DNA of 64,000 bases from Spisula solida (Eukaryota > Mollusca > Bivalvia > Venerida > Mactridae): assembly GCA_947247005.1 (NCBI GenBank), contig OX365949.1, positions 4,288,001-4,352,000 of the forward strand, given 5' to 3'. Position numbers and translations under genes: made by a program. The notes under the pieces are model-generated. The model worked only from the letters and a program-made list of their open reading frames with translations, searched no databases and was not told where the DNA came from. Below are positions 24,331 through 61,473 of the stretch, one piece after another (position 1 is the stretch's first letter; each line of letters begins with the position of its first letter).

Positions 24331-26310
24331 TCATTTAGATGTTTTATGCTTTCAACAAACGTTGAGGTAGTTTGGTCAATGATACCATGGAATGAATTAT
24401 TGATCAATATATAACGAAAGAACAAACGAAGGGACAGGAATCACTATATGCCTGTGTGGCATAAAAATGTTAATTTAATGGTACTTTCTGAAAATATTCA
24501 CCTAATTTTGACCTTTATGCATGAATATATTATAAGGTTCTAGCGTTAAATATATCAATATCTGTGAGAAAGTCCTGCCTAAGGACCCTTTAGTACATCT
24601 TGTGTATATTGGTAATACTTATACTCCCTTTCAAAAGCAAAAGCCAGAGTTAAATACAGACAATAAAATCCGCTTTAACATTCTATAGGACAAATAGTAA
24701 ATGAAAAAGAAGATGAAATAATGATGAATCCTAAAATTCATGTAAAGTGTGTTATAATTGTGTTAGTGGAATAATACATATTAGGTCATATCACATAGAA
24801 GAGTATAGAACACCTACCAGTATACATACAGATACATAAAATATATGTAATATATTTTCACATTCAAAATGGATGACAAAGGTAGAGAAAGATACTGTAG
24901 TTTCATGAATATAGATAAAATGCTTTTGAAGACAAGTGGCATACAATGTGAATGGCCAACCACTTGTCAGCCAGCCAGATTTACCAAACACATAGCCCGG
25001 CATTATCCATTAGAAACTGTGTAAAAAAAAAGAATTACCAAAGATAAAAGTGGCATCAACCACTAGCACTGCATTCAGGGAAGGTTATCATGAGCAAATA
25101 AGATCTACCCTTCTGTAAAAATGATTCCCTGAATGATACTTAGCGAAAACAGTTTCACACCTGAGCAGCTTTGTTTAACACATGAGTTGAGCCACAAGTT
25201 CAACAAGACTGAGTTCAATAAACGCTCATGCCCCTGTGGAAGCCCTGTCCAGAAAAAAAGCCAAGTCAATTAGCGGCCATAATTCTGTTAAAATGATTGA
25301 TAGTGTTACATGGCTTTGACAATGTATGGGGATTATGATGGTAAACAAGTAAGCCAAGTTTGAAAGCAATGCCTTGATGGACTGGATGTCAATTTGGGTT
25401 AACCTGGGACAGACAGACAAAGGGACAGGCTGATCACTATACGCCTCCTGATCTATCTATACAAGGGCATAAAAAGTTACAGCTTTGAACGATGTTTTCA
25501 GGCAAACCAATATTGTTAAATAGTTTGTAAAACATGCGCAACCAAACATAGAAGGAATAGAGGCAAATTTTATATATTCTAATTGATTGTTTTTCACATA
25601 GGCATTCAATGAGGATGTTAATGACAAAAACCTATGGGTAGTCTATCATTGTGGGTAGCCTTCCCTGAATGCATTGTAGAGATGTCAAAAACGTGCAGCT
25701 ATTCACCATACTGATTTTAAAAACTTAAATACATGTGAAACAAATCAACTACACGTATCCATGACTTTGAAGTGATCTATTACACAATGAGTATTATACG
25801 TGTATGCTTTATAAACACACATTGAACCACAAGGTAATAACTCTTGAATATAATAATATCACTGACTACATGTTGAACAACACATGGGTCCTAGGCAAAA
25901 TGCCTGTTTTGGGTGTCATTTGCTCATCTCTACACCAAAACTCAAATTCAAACATTGTTCTTTTGTTAAAATTCTGCATATGAAATTTCAAACGACCATA
26001 ACTTAGTCAATACTTGGTATTTCTTAATCAAATAATTTGATTTTCTGTAGAAAATTTCATTCTTTCTAGAGCAGCAAGTCTGGATTTCCGGATTATTTCG
26101 GAATTGTAAGACCCCTGACAACGGCATTATGAACTAAGTTCAACTAACACAACTAACCAGAATTTACCCCTCAGGAGAAGCATTTGATCATGATGTAATT
26201 CCATTCATTTGTCCATAAAACACATCACATTGCTACATATGCCACATTATGACACCAATAATCCAGAAACTTGGTAGTTTATAATTGCACAATAATATCT
26301 TTCACATATC
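24331..26310. other. possible copine 3' UTR and downstream repeats
   Basis: This stretch follows the copine stop codon on the minus strand. It includes a dispersed-repeat copy at about 25207-25470 (GGCATAA-type end, GGCCATAATTCTGTTAAAAT). I could not choose a poly(A) site. Confidence 0.35.
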
Positions 26311-50566
<24,256 letters not shown>

Positions 50567-50597
50567 CTTTCCTACCTAGTTTGATGTCCCAACAATT

Positions 50598-51492
50598 CTG
50601 GAAGAAAATATTCAACTCAAATTTTATATTAAAGCATGTATAAATCCTAAAGATACATGTCATAGTGTATATTGCATTTGTGAGAACACCAAATATTTTA
50701 TACTACTTATGAAATAAAATAAATCTGTTATCATGCCCTTAAGAAATATTAATCAGTGAAGTAAATGGTTAGAAAATCTTTTTATTTTGAATATTTTTTA
50801 CAATGGGGGAAGAGCCACTTCTCTTTGAAAAGTATAAAAACATATACAAATACAAGTTTTTCACACCATTATATCAAGTAATACTAATTTCAATTGAATT
50901 AAGTTCTTAATTTACGGTAGGTCTTTGTTTCCACTAAAAATCACATAAATTTTATTCATAAACAAAATACGTCATCAATAAAATGTTGGGTCAAATTTTT
51001 GCCTTGTTAAACAAAGAAGATAAAAAATTAATGTGCATGTTTGTTGGCATAGCTTGTATTTTTTGTAATACTGAGCAAAAGTTTAAAAATATCATAATTA
51101 TGATACTTGTACACAGGCTATTTTCATAGATATCATCAATAAAACAGGAAAAAACAGACTGTTTTCAGAATAAGCACAGAAATATGCATACTTGATACAA
51201 AGGTTCCTTTTCAATTTGTTTATGCATAATTGTTGTAAAATTTAATGTACTGACTGAAACTTTAATTAACATGACAATTAATAATTAACTTCCTGTTAAC
51301 ATTGCACAACTAACGCACAAAGGGAATGCTTTATTATATTAAAATAGATGTATTTATCATAGTAACAGTATAAGTCTGTCAATTTTTTATTGATCATAAT
51401 ATAATAACATTTATTTGTTAAACATTGAATCAGCATTTATGTTCAGGTTTCATTTGTTTTCAAGAACACAAACTGTGAGTGAGTTAATTTAA
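50598..51492. other. 5' intron of the copine gene, no clear feature
   Basis: The acceptor for the first coding exon marks this as intronic (minus strand). The sequence is AT-rich and featureless. No non-coding first exon could be placed here or further upstream. Confidence 0.45.
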
Positions 51493-53209
51493 ACAGGAGG
51501 GCCCAAAGGGCCCTAGGTCGCTCACCTGTCGTACTAGTGCATGTACACCCCTATGGTGATCCTACACATTTTCTGAATAAAATTTAAGGAAATTCAGCCT
51601 CTATTGCAAGTTTTTGTATGATTTGACCATGTGACCTAGCGTTTGACCCCAGATGACTTAATTAATATCAAACTTAACCTAGATTGTGTTGAGATGATTA
51701 TTAGGACCAAATTTCATAAAGATTTAGTCGAAATTGTAACCTCTGGTGACTACACAGGGTTTTTCTATGATCTGACCTATAATTTAAACAAAATATTTCC
51801 TCCATATAACTGTACAAAAACATGCTATAAAGACAGAACAATACCTAAACAAAAAATTATGGTTCCAGTGGGGTTTGAACCCACGACCCTCAGGAAAATG
51901 TCAATTGACATTGTGACCTTGTTTTTGACGCCAGATGACCCAAAATCGAACTTGGCCTAGATTTTGTTGACAGGATCATTGTGACAAAGTTTCATAAAGA
52001 TTAAGTTGAAATTGTAACCTCTGGTGACTGACTACACAAGGTTTTTCTATGATTTGACCTATATTTTAAACAAAATATTTTGGAATATTTTTCCTCCATA
52101 TAACTGTACAAATACATGCTATAAAGATAAAACAATACCTAAACACTTAAAAAAATAAAAATTAAAAAATAAAAATTATGGTTCCAGTGGGGGTTGAACC
52201 CACGACCATCAGGAAAATGTACAAATACATGCTATAAAGACAAAACAATACCTAAACACTAAAAAAAATAAAAATAAAAAATAAAAATTATGGTTCCAGT
52301 GGGGGTTGAACCCACGACCATCAGGAAAATGTACAAATACATGTTATAAAGACAAAACAATACCTAAACATTTAAAAAAATAAAAATAAAAAATAAAAAT
52401 TATGGTTCCAGTGGGGGTTGAACCCAAGACCATCAGGAAAATGTACAAATACATGTTATAAAGACAAAACAATACCTAAACATTTAAAAAAATAAAAATT
52501 ATGGTTCCAGTGGGGGTTGAACCCACGACCATCAGGAAAATGTACAAATAAATGCTTTAAAGACAAAACAATACCTAAACACTCAAAAAAAATAAAAATA
52601 AAAAAATAAAAATTATGGTTCCAGTGGGGGAAGAACCCACGATCATCAGGAAAATGTACAAATACATGCTATATAGACAAAACAATACCTAAACACTCAA
52701 AAAAATAAAAATAAAAATTATGGTTCCAGTGGGGTTTGAACCCACGACCCTCAGGAAAATGTCTATGCTCCCTACAGCGCTTTGATTTCCACTTAACCAT
52801 TACAATTGACACCCTGCTTCAAATACTAGAATATTTTGATATTTGACCTTTACAATACTGCTGTGAACCCTGATACACATTTTCATTGGTTGATGAAAGT
52901 TTACTTGTATGTATAGAGTGTAGAGAGTTACAGCAGAGAGTTTAGTGACCATGAAGACTACATGTTGAAAGGTTTAAAACAAGGTTTTTCTATAATTTGA
53001 CCTTGTGAGCTAGTTTTTGACCTCAGATGACCCAATATCGAACTTGACCTAGATTTTGTTGAGATGATCATTGTGACCAAGTTTCATAAAGATTAGGCCA
53101 AAATTGTGACCTCTAGAGAGGACACAACCCAATTGTTGACGGACGGACGGACGACGGACGAAGTGTGATCACAAAAGCTCACTCTGTCACTTTGTGACAG
53201 GTGAGCTAA
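51493..53209 (+). mobile_element. second copy of the 16848-18442 pearl-type element
   Basis: ACAGGAGGGCCCAAAGGGCC then CTAGGTCGCTCACC opens it. The order of GACC-core, SINE-derived array, second GACC-core, (GGAC)n and hairpin+CTAA is the same as in the first copy, with few base differences outside the array. It has the same + orientation and lies ~34.6 kb away. Confidence 0.75.
51850..52790 (-). repeat. tandem array of tRNA/SINE 3' half, longest unit at 52735-52800
   Basis: As at 17225-18010, units carry GTCGTGGGTTCAAACCCCAC on the minus strand. The rightmost unit extends to TGGTTAAGTGGAAATC and AAGCGCTGTAGGGAGC, the remains of a full tRNA-like head, identifying the source as a SINE. Confidence 0.6.
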
Positions 53210-53220
53210 AAATTGGCTAA

Positions 53221-56200
53221 CCGGACCTCTAGACATTGCTTGTAGGACAGGCTAGAGGTCCGGTAATTGATTTCATATGTATAAACAATATATATTTCAT
53301 CCTGTCGAGACTTCCAATATATTTACCTTGCTATACAGGTAAGTATTTGACAGAAATCTTGTTAAAAAATAGTTAATTGATTAGCCATCAAGTTGATTAG
53401 AAGTGTGCCGCACTTAATTCAGTTATTATGCTGCCTGTAATTGCTGAATTTATTTTTGTTTGTTCCCTGGTATTTGCTCTGATATTTGTTTGCTCACAGT
53501 CATCAGTTTTGACACTGCAAACAAACATATCCTTTTTAATCAGATCTTTGTATGTTTCAATTAAATGTTGGGATCACGAAGTTTTATCAAAACGTGCGTG
53601 TTGGGACGTAGTTCTACCTTTCCATGGAATATATCATATTCAAGATGGGGTAAATTGTTTATTTATGTCATCATATTTTATCAAACACAAAATGTGCGTG
53701 TGCTGTTGTATTCCATGTTTATACAAACTCATTTTAAGATCATTTCTTAGCCTCTCGAGAACGAACGTCGCAAATGGGTTTTGTCCCTAGGATCAATGTC
53801 ATCGTTGTTCATGCGCTGTTCCCCGTGGTACCAAAATTTATTAGGGTGAATCTTGCATAGAACTTTATATTGAGACGTTTGCAGAGTTTGTTGTACTGTC
53901 GGGCATGTCTGTGAAAAAGTGACCCAAATAGTGAAATACTATGTTACTTACTTTTGGTGTGCTGAGTCTGGAAGTCTATGACTTGTTAACTCCCCCTATA
54001 CGAGTTTCTATTAATGAGCCCGGTTGATATATTATATTCACATTAAAACGTTCAAGTCTCCATTCTTTATCCAGTTTAGATTTAAAACTGACAATAGTAT
54101 CACAACAAACTGTACTGTCATTCAGGTCATTCCAAGCATTTATACACCTAGCAGGAAATGAGTTCAGCTTTTTGGATTTGTTACATCCTTTCTTGTCGAT
54201 TTTGAAACGGTGGCCTCTTGTTTTGCCGATTTTAAACTCGAAGAACTTGCGATAATCTATATCTTCAAAACCATGAATTATTTTAAACAAAGTTATTAGA
54301 TCGTAGCGGTTGCGCCTATAGTTGAGTGTTGGTAAATTTAAATGTTCTAATCGTTCTCTATATGACAAATTTCTTAATGCTGGCACTAGCTTTGTTGCAC
54401 GACGTTGCACGTTCTCGACCATACGTAGATTTTTCTTAGACCATGTCCCTGGACTCCAAACAGAACCCCCATAGTCCAATATAGATCTCACTAAGCTTTT
54501 GTATAACGCAATAAATGTCTCTTTTTCAATTCGAGGAAAGTTCTCTTAATCATTCCTAATAGCCTATTTGCCCTATTCACGATCTGGCTTACATGCTTAT
54601 TAAATTTCAGATTGCTTTGAAAAGTGATCCCTAGATCCTTTTCTTCTTGTACATTTGGTAAATCTTTTACTCGTCCATGTTTATCAGTCATTGAGTATGT
54701 GTGTGGAAATTTGATATTCCCAATTTGCATTGCTTTACATTTTGGCACTGAAAATTCAAGTAACCAGTCTTTTGACCATTCACCCAAAGTATCTAAGTCC
54801 TCTTGAATAACATCTTGATCCCTTCTAGCGGTTATAGCAGAATAAATTTTGCAGTCGTCCGCAAAAAGTTTACACATTGCCTTCAATTTATCAGGCATAT
54901 CGTTCACATACAATATAAATAAAGTAGGTCCCAAAACTGATCCTTGTGGAATACCGGAGGTAATATTTTTCCAACTGGAGTACTTCCCATCTATGCATAC
55001 ACGTTGCCTACGATCTTTCAAAAAGTTTTTAACCCATTCAATTAACTTTCCACCAAATCCATAACCTTGCATTTTCTCTATTAATCGTCTATGGGGAACT
55101 GTATCGAACGCCTTTTTGATATCCAAATACACAACATCTGTTTGTTCACTTTTGTCAAAATTTGTAACCCAGTCATCTAATACGTCCAACAGTTGTAAAA
55201 CACAGTTCCTTTTGTTCCTAAATCCGTATTGACAAGTACTGAACAGATTTAGGTCATTCATATGATCCATAATAGTCTTACGAACAGTTTTTTCGCATAA
55301 TTTACAAGGGACACTTGTTAAACTAACTGGTTGATAATTTGTTGTATCCGATTTCGCCCCTTTATTCTTGTACAAAGGCGTTATATTAGCTTCCTTCCAT
55401 AAGTCAGGTACAGTTCCTTCTTCAAATGACTTGTTGAAAATTGACTGGAGTGGTGAACTTAATACATCAGCTGTTTCTTTTAAGAAGTGTGGGTGGCAGT
55501 TATCTGATCCCATTGATTTTGACGAGTTCAATTGCTGCATTTGTTTAGACACAATTTCGGTGTTAACAACTAATTCGGACACAGGTGTTCCTTGATAACG
55601 TACATCAAATAACGGTAACGGACCAGGGTCTTCTTGTACAAACACTGAAGCGAAGAAATCATTTAACAAGTCTGCTTTTAGTTCACTATCTTGCACTAAA
55701 TCACCATTAGTGTCTTTCAGGTCAGCAATACCTAACTTGCATTTAGTTTTCTCTCTAACATAACTCCAAAAACCTTTAGGGTTAGTCTTAATATCATCTG
55801 CTATAGATTTCTCATATTTTCTCTTTGCCTTCCGTGTGTTTTCAGTACATTCATTACGCGCTTTGAGATATGCAGCATAATCATAAGCATCAAGCGTATG
55901 AATATAACAATTCCAAGTTTTGTGTTTAAGTTTCACATATTTAAAAGTCTCATTGTCCATCCACTTTTGTTTCTTGCGTTTATTGTTACGAACAATCTTA
56001 ATTGGAACATTTTTCTCAACGTGTGGTACCCCTCGAGACTTTAAGCCATTCTAAATAATTATGTATTAGTTCTCGCATAAAATGTTGTTCAACAAAGATC
56101 AATAAATTAATTTGTGTTTACATGTAGGCCTTAATTACGAAACACTCGAGATCAGTCATCACTGTTATTCCTAGTCAATGTTTTACATTACTGTCAAAAA

Positions 56201-56335
56201 CTAACCTGTACAACAGGGTAAACACTTGTTTATGTCATTTAAAGTCTTGACACGAAATTAAATATATGGTTTATACATATGAAAATCAATTACCGGACCT
56301 CTAGCCTGTCCAACAAGCATTGTCTAGAGGTGCGG
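53221..56335. mobile_element. element with 66-bp palindromic inverted ends enclosing a LINE
   Basis: Left end 53221-53286 and right end 56269-56335 are reverse complements. Each end is also nearly self-complementary (CCGGACCTCTAG ... CTAGAGGTCCGG). A further partial ACCGGACCTCTAGCC follows outside the right end. The interior is mostly the LINE below plus a Cys-rich short plus-strand frame (53428-53790) that I do not support as a gene. Confidence 0.6.
53976..56045 (-). pseudogene. LINE ORF2 remnant (reverse transcriptase), CR1/Jockey-like, frameshifted
   Basis: The main frame (about 54491-56040) encodes a non-LTR reverse transcriptase. It has a segment ending NYQPVSLTSVPCKL, LDIKKAFDTVPHRRL, SGIPQGSVLGPTLF and the catalytic F-A-D-D in KLFADDCKIYS. 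A one-base slip in an A-rich codon run near 54525 moves the C-terminal part (SILDYGGSVWSPG, VQRRATKLVPALRNLSYRER) into another frame, ending at 53976. There is no endonuclease domain: the frame stops near 56045, so the copy is 5'-truncated as well as broken. The clade assignment is by motif feel only. Confidence 0.85.
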
Positions 56336-57459
56336 TTACCGGACCTCTAGCCACTTCCTTAAAAAAAGCCTTAATAAATAATATAATCAACAATATGTCC
56401 CATTTGATAAATAAATGTTTAATGAACGTCTCTCTATTTGTGATATCGTACAGGTTAACTCAATCTGTGTGAAATCTAAACTTATTAATTAAGACATGCA
56501 TACAAGTATATGATTAATTGATTTGCCAAATTGCCTTTTTACTGACCAGTGTCTGGTGGGAATAAGGTCATGATCTACTTAACAATTACACATAAAACAA
56601 GAACCAGGATTAAGCTTACAGCAGGATACATTTTTACTGCAATATATCCATATTACATTATACTAATAACCTCTAACTTCGCTTTGTACAACATTAAAAA
56701 TTTCGGATACACTACTTGTCCGAAACGCTGACAGTTTAGTTGCCAATTAGACACTTACGGATAAATTATCGGCCAATGAAAACATTTACGTGTCCCATGT
56801 CTATGATTAAATTAAAATATATACCTTTCTGTCAATTAATTACAAATCTATGACACATAATCCGAAAATCACAATTTACAGTTTTCTTGTTTTCTTCTGT
56901 GCAAATTTCTCAAATATGAAACGCAACCCAAAACGCAGTCGTTTTGTGAAATCTTGCTCATTTCGCAATGTAAACATATTTTCAAATTGTTTGTTGATAA
57001 GTGTGAATCATTTTGAGATCTGACGTAAATACGAATATGTTGCAACGAAAATAGATCAATTTAATATAAAAGCTCGATTTGTAACAGGCTCTGACACTTG
57101 CCCTTGTTATGTATTTGGCATGTGAGTGTTTGGGTCTAGATCTATGACAGGTATCTATCTCTCTATAGATGCATCACCCCTTTGCGGGTATTATGTGCAG
57201 ATGCTCGTCAGTACTGTTTGAGAAATGTTGATAAAAGAGTAAAACGTATATAAAACTTGACAACCTGTTCTATGGTGACAATAGGGCGAAAATAAGTAAT
57301 TTGTAGTAGCTAGTATATAATAGTATACGTCAGTCCTGTAGCCTACTGGTATACATGAGAATATCTTGGAAATCTCGTCGAATGTTGTATACATTGTATA
57401 TGTGGGTATGGGGACAGCTACAAGGCCATGAATATAATTATATATAAAAAAGACACACC
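56336..57459. other. non-genic stretch
   Basis: Only short random frames; no supported repeat ends or exons. Confidence 0.4.
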
Positions 57460-58403
57460 TTTTGTTTATGCTCTCTTGGGTGTGTGGACTCCAAACTGAG
57501 AGGAGTACTCTACCAGGGGCATAACTAGAGCTTTGTAGGCTCTTATGGATTGATTTTTAGACCTGATATTACGTCTCAAGAATCCAAGCGTCTTATTTGC
57601 GCTTGCACATACTCGCTGGATGTTGCTGTACCAGATGAGACTGCTATATAGGCTATTTCAACACCAATGTACCTGAAGCTACTCACTGTTTCGAGTACTT
57701 GACCGTGCAGGACATATATATATTGACTGGGCAATGGGTTTTTAGCGCGTGTCACATGTATAACATGCACTTGTTAACGGTTTGGATTAAACCCTAAGTA
57801 CCACTCAACCTCCCATTTTTGGAGCCTATCAAGGTCATCTTGGAGGATGTTCGAGTCCTGCACACCAGGTTCAAGGCTGTATCGTCAGCCAACAGCCTCA
57901 CCTTAGATCTGGTCTGCTCAGGAAGGTCGTTAATGTAGCATAAGAAGAGTATCTGCCCAAGGACAGACCCTTGGTGTATTCCGGATGTTACCAAACCTGT
58001 GTCAGACATTTCATTTTCTAGGACAACGGTCTGGAATCTGTTTGCTACAAAGGCCTTGACCCATGCAAGTGTGCTACCCCTTATTCCATACTGGTGGAGC
58101 CTGTATAGCAACTTTGGGTGATTAACCTTGTCATTGAAGGCCTTACTAAAGTCCAACAGTACCAGGTCTGAATGGAGGCCGTTGGTGCAATTCCAAGTCA
58201 GGTACGTCTTTCACAAGCATCACAAGCTGTGTCTCGCTATCTAGAACGCTTGGACCTAAAGCCGTGCTGTAGGTCGTAAAGTATATTGTTGGTATATAGA
58301 GGGGCTTCGAGATTTATGAGACAAGGTGCTCCATGACTTTGCAAAGAATACAGGTCAGGGATATGGGCCGATAATTTGCCGACAGGCATTTCTCTCCCTT
58401 GTA

Positions 58404-59913
58404 TTAGCTCACATGTCACAGAGTGACAGGGTGAGTTTTTACAACGGTGATCACTCTTCGACCGTCGTCCGTCAACAGTAGCTTGTGAACACACTAGAGG
58501 CTACAGTTATGACCCAATCTTTATGAAACTTGGTCAAAATGCTTGTCTCTATAACATGTAGGTCACGTTTGAGACTGGGTCATGTGTGGTCAAGAACAAG
58601 ATCACTATGTCAAATCTTAGAAACAGCTAGTGAACACATTAGAGGATACAATTATAGCCCAATCTTCATGAAACATGGTCAGAATGTATACTTTCCTCTT
58701 CGTCCCCAGTGGGACATAAGGCTGCAATGATCCTTCTCCACTTGGACCTATCTTTGGCTGCTTTCTGTGCCTCACCCAACGATAGTCCCATTTCAGCACG
58801 TTCGGCTATTAGAGTTCGTCGCCATGTTGTTTTTGGCCTGCCAGGTTTTCTTCTCACAGAAGGTGTCCATCGTAGAGCCACCTTTGGTAGTCGGAACTGT
58901 TCCATTCTGACCACATGACCTAGCCATCTCAGCCTTCTCTGCTTGATTTCAATGGAGATGTTGTAGCATCCAGTTTTCTTAAACAGCTCTTTGTTGGCAC
59001 CCATTGTAGAAACTTTCTATTTTCTTCATGTCACTTTGTATTATTCGCCTGCATTCTGATCCAATAGCAGCACATATTTTACATTTCTGTTGAATAGCTT
59101 TATTTTGGTCTTTAGCGAATACTGACTTGCAATTGATTTCCAAATTGGTCTTAAGATGGCAAAGGAGAATGTATGTCTGTATAAAATCTAGGTCTAGTTC
59201 GGAACTGGGTCATGTGGGGTAAAAAACTAGGTCACTAGGTCAAATCTTAGAAAAACTTGTGAACATATTAGAGGACACAATTATGGCCCAATCTTTATGA
59301 AACTTACTAGTAGTCGGAATGTGTGTCTGTATAAAATCTAAGTCAAGTTTGAAGCTGGGTCATAATTGGTAAAAGACTAGGTCTCTTTGTCAAATCTTAG
59401 AAAAAGCTTACAAGTGAACCCGCTAGAGACCACAGTTAAGTCCCAATCTTCATGAAACTTGGTCAGAATGTTTGTCTCTACGAAATCTAGGTTAAGTACA
59501 AAACGGGACCATGTGAGGTCAAAAACTATGTCAAATCTTAGAAAAACTTTGTGTAATCACAAGACATCACACTTTTTACTTAATCTTTATGAAACTTGGT
59601 CACAATTAATGATCGGCTCAACTTAATCAAGGTCATGTTTGATATTTGGTCAACCGGTGTAAACAATTAGGTCACTAGGTAAAAGAACAACTGTGTAGGC
59701 ACAAGAGGTCACACTTTTGGTGTATTCTGTCAATATGGGTTATCTGATGTAAATAACTAGGTCGCTGGTTATGACTATTTGATAACCTTGTACATGCAAC
59801 TGAGGCTGCTTTTACTTGATTCTTTGAAGTTGTAACTAATTATTTCACCATGTGGGCCTTCATGAACTTTTACGACAGGTGAGCTACCTAGGGCCCAAAG
59901 GGCCCCTCTTGTA
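58404..59913 (-). mobile_element. pearl-type, Helitron-like element inserted in the LINE
   Basis: On the minus strand it starts TACAAGAGGGGCCCTTTGGG near 59913, has GACC-rich core units, and ends in the GTGAG hairpin with CTAA at 58404-58407. Removing it rejoins the LINE at CTA|TACAAG without gain or loss. The core is interrupted by a further insertion at 58690-59165. Confidence 0.7.
58681..59174 (-). mobile_element. 5'-truncated RTE/BovB-like LINE fragment with 9-bp target-site duplication
   Basis: AGAATGTAT is duplicated at 58681-58689 and 59166-59174. The segment between them encodes, on the minus strand, the LINE C-terminal motif RRLRWLGHVVRM followed by RKPGRPKTTWRRTL and DRSKWRRIIAALCP. 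Removing the insert restores the surrounding core repeat (GGTCAGAATGTATGTCTGTA). The copy is severely 5'-truncated. Confidence 0.85.
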
Positions 59914-60236
59914 TAGAGGGGTAACACATGCATTATTCCAGTTATTTGGAATTATACCTCTATCTAAGGAACGCTAAAATAAAACAGTTATGATAGAAGC
60001 TAATGTCTTAGCAAGTTCACGTAGTATCAATGGCTTGATTTCGTCTGGACCACTTGCCTTGTGAGGGTTAAGTTCTTTTAAAAGTTTCAATACCCCTTGT
60101 ATGGAGATTGTTATATCATGGGTTATTGTGTGGTTTACATTGTCCTAGTGTGGTTATTGTCTGGTAACAGACCTTCGTCAGACAGGTCTTGCACTGTCAT
60201 CTGAGATAGTTGGCTTAGACGGAGAGGAGATTTGGC

Positions 60237-60969
60237 AGTAAACACATATTTCAATGTCTATGTATATCAAACGTTCGATGTATGTAGTTTGTCGTCTTTC
60301 ATACTAAATTTGATATGGTCATGTTTTCAATAAACAAATATTTAGTTGATACTTATGCAATAATATTGCTAATTATATGTAACTAAACATTATGCAAAAA
60401 TATTAATTATAATAATTATCAAAAAAAGATCATATTAAGTCAGACAGGGAAGACAGCACTCATCTTGACCAGCTGAGCACAGAAAAACATAAAACACATA
60501 CACTGCCCTCCAAAAGTTCCTTCACACCTGTTACAAACAAAATGGTGTTTTTCTTGTAATATTTGCTGTTCATTTATAAAAAGGCAATTTAATACCCATG
60601 TGTGGATGCTTTAAAACTAGTATAACATGTATTTAAATGTATATATTTTATTTAATTATATACCTAGCAATGTATTGTCACGAATACAAGGCCAAATCGC
60701 GCAGTGGAATACAACGCGACAGACTGCATTTTCCGTATCATACATGTCTGGTTTTCCGAATCCGTATCATGCATGTCTGATGTGTTATATGCCGAACATA
60801 TGCCAACGTCAATGACGTCACGACGTAAACAATTGCTTTTTTATTAATGGGCGACGCGTTATATGCCGAAAATATGCCGACGTTCATGTCGTCAATGTAT
60901 ACACACCAAACGCATTTTCGCGCGTAAAAGCGCTTTTTCACTTTTGAAGGTATAAGAATTATAATAAAA
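60237..60969. other. non-genic AT-rich stretch
   Basis: No gene seen. Near 60780-60890 a GCCGAAAATATGCCGACGT-type segment repeats twice about 70 bases apart. Confidence 0.4.
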
Positions 60970-61100
60970 GGAATATAACTGCAGTAGTGTTGATCTGTTA
61001 AGCCGTATTACCTCTCGTTGCTTGCGCCATACCGCATACGGCATTACACAAGCAACTCGAGGTAATACGGCCCAACGGATGAACACTGCAGTGATATTCC
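60970..61100. repeat. 131-bp palindromic repeat
   Basis: GCCGTATTACCTCTCGTTGC and its complement GCAACTCGAGGTAATACGGC form the inner stem. Outer arms GGAATATAACTGCAGTAGTG / CACTGCAGTGATATTCC extend it to about 57 bases per side around a ~20-base centre. A MITE-like origin is likely. Confidence 0.75.
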
Positions 61101-61162
61101 GTATTTATTGCACGCATTTATTTAATTACACTATTATATGATTCGATCCAATTCATGGTCCC

Positions 61163-61411
61163 CTATGTCCCGCTACCGACGAGATGAGTTTCGCATGGAC
61201 TCCCCTTAATCCGAGTTTGATTGCCGTTCAAGATGTTATGTTGATCAAAATGGGTGATGCTGCTGCTGTGTATAGCGTACATGATGTGCCACAGTTGAGT
61301 AACTTGCAGATGATTGACATCAGTAATACCAGAGACACTGTAATTCTGCTGTCTCTGGTAATACTGGCCTGTAGTTGGTAAGTCTGAGATGTCTTCTTCT
61401 GTAATAGTCAT
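61163..61411 (-). other. 82-codon open frame, doubtful
   Basis: An ATG frame (MTITEEDISDLPTTGQ...) has a reasonable composition, but its middle (about 61325-61372) is a 19-bp-stem hairpin (CAGTAATACCAGAGACA and complement). No splice sites or family signature were found. It may be part of a repeat. Confidence 0.2.
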
Positions 61412-61473
61412 TCAGGATTTGGATTAGGCAACTTTATCGCGGCTTTGAATGAAACAAGTTGACATTCTAAAGG

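Larger units (their letters stand above)
57460..60236 (-). pseudogene. second LINE remnant, split by an inserted element
   Basis: Minus-strand RT pieces in order: SPLRLSQLSQMTVQDLSDEG (near 60200), LKELNPHKASGPDEIKPLIL (near 60050), IIPNNWNNACVTPLYK (near 59940), the insertion, YRPISLTCILCKVMEHLVS (near 58340), VKAFVANRFQTVVLENE and TSGIHQGSVLGQILF (57950-58050), LLADDTALN (near 57890), VSSFRYIGVEIA (near 57660) and NKTLGFLRRNIRSKNQSIRA (near 57560). There are several frameshifts and stops. Its sequence differs from the LINE at 53976-56045, so it is a separate family. Confidence 0.85.

Noticed and set aside
53428..53790. 120-codon plus-strand Cys/Phe-rich frame
   Set aside because: It lies between the element's palindromic end and a LINE remnant, has no recognisable motif, and the composition fits translated AT-rich DNA.
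61163..61411. Possible first exon of a new gene
   Set aside because: The frame contains a 19-bp-stem hairpin and has no donor site; listed only as doubtful.
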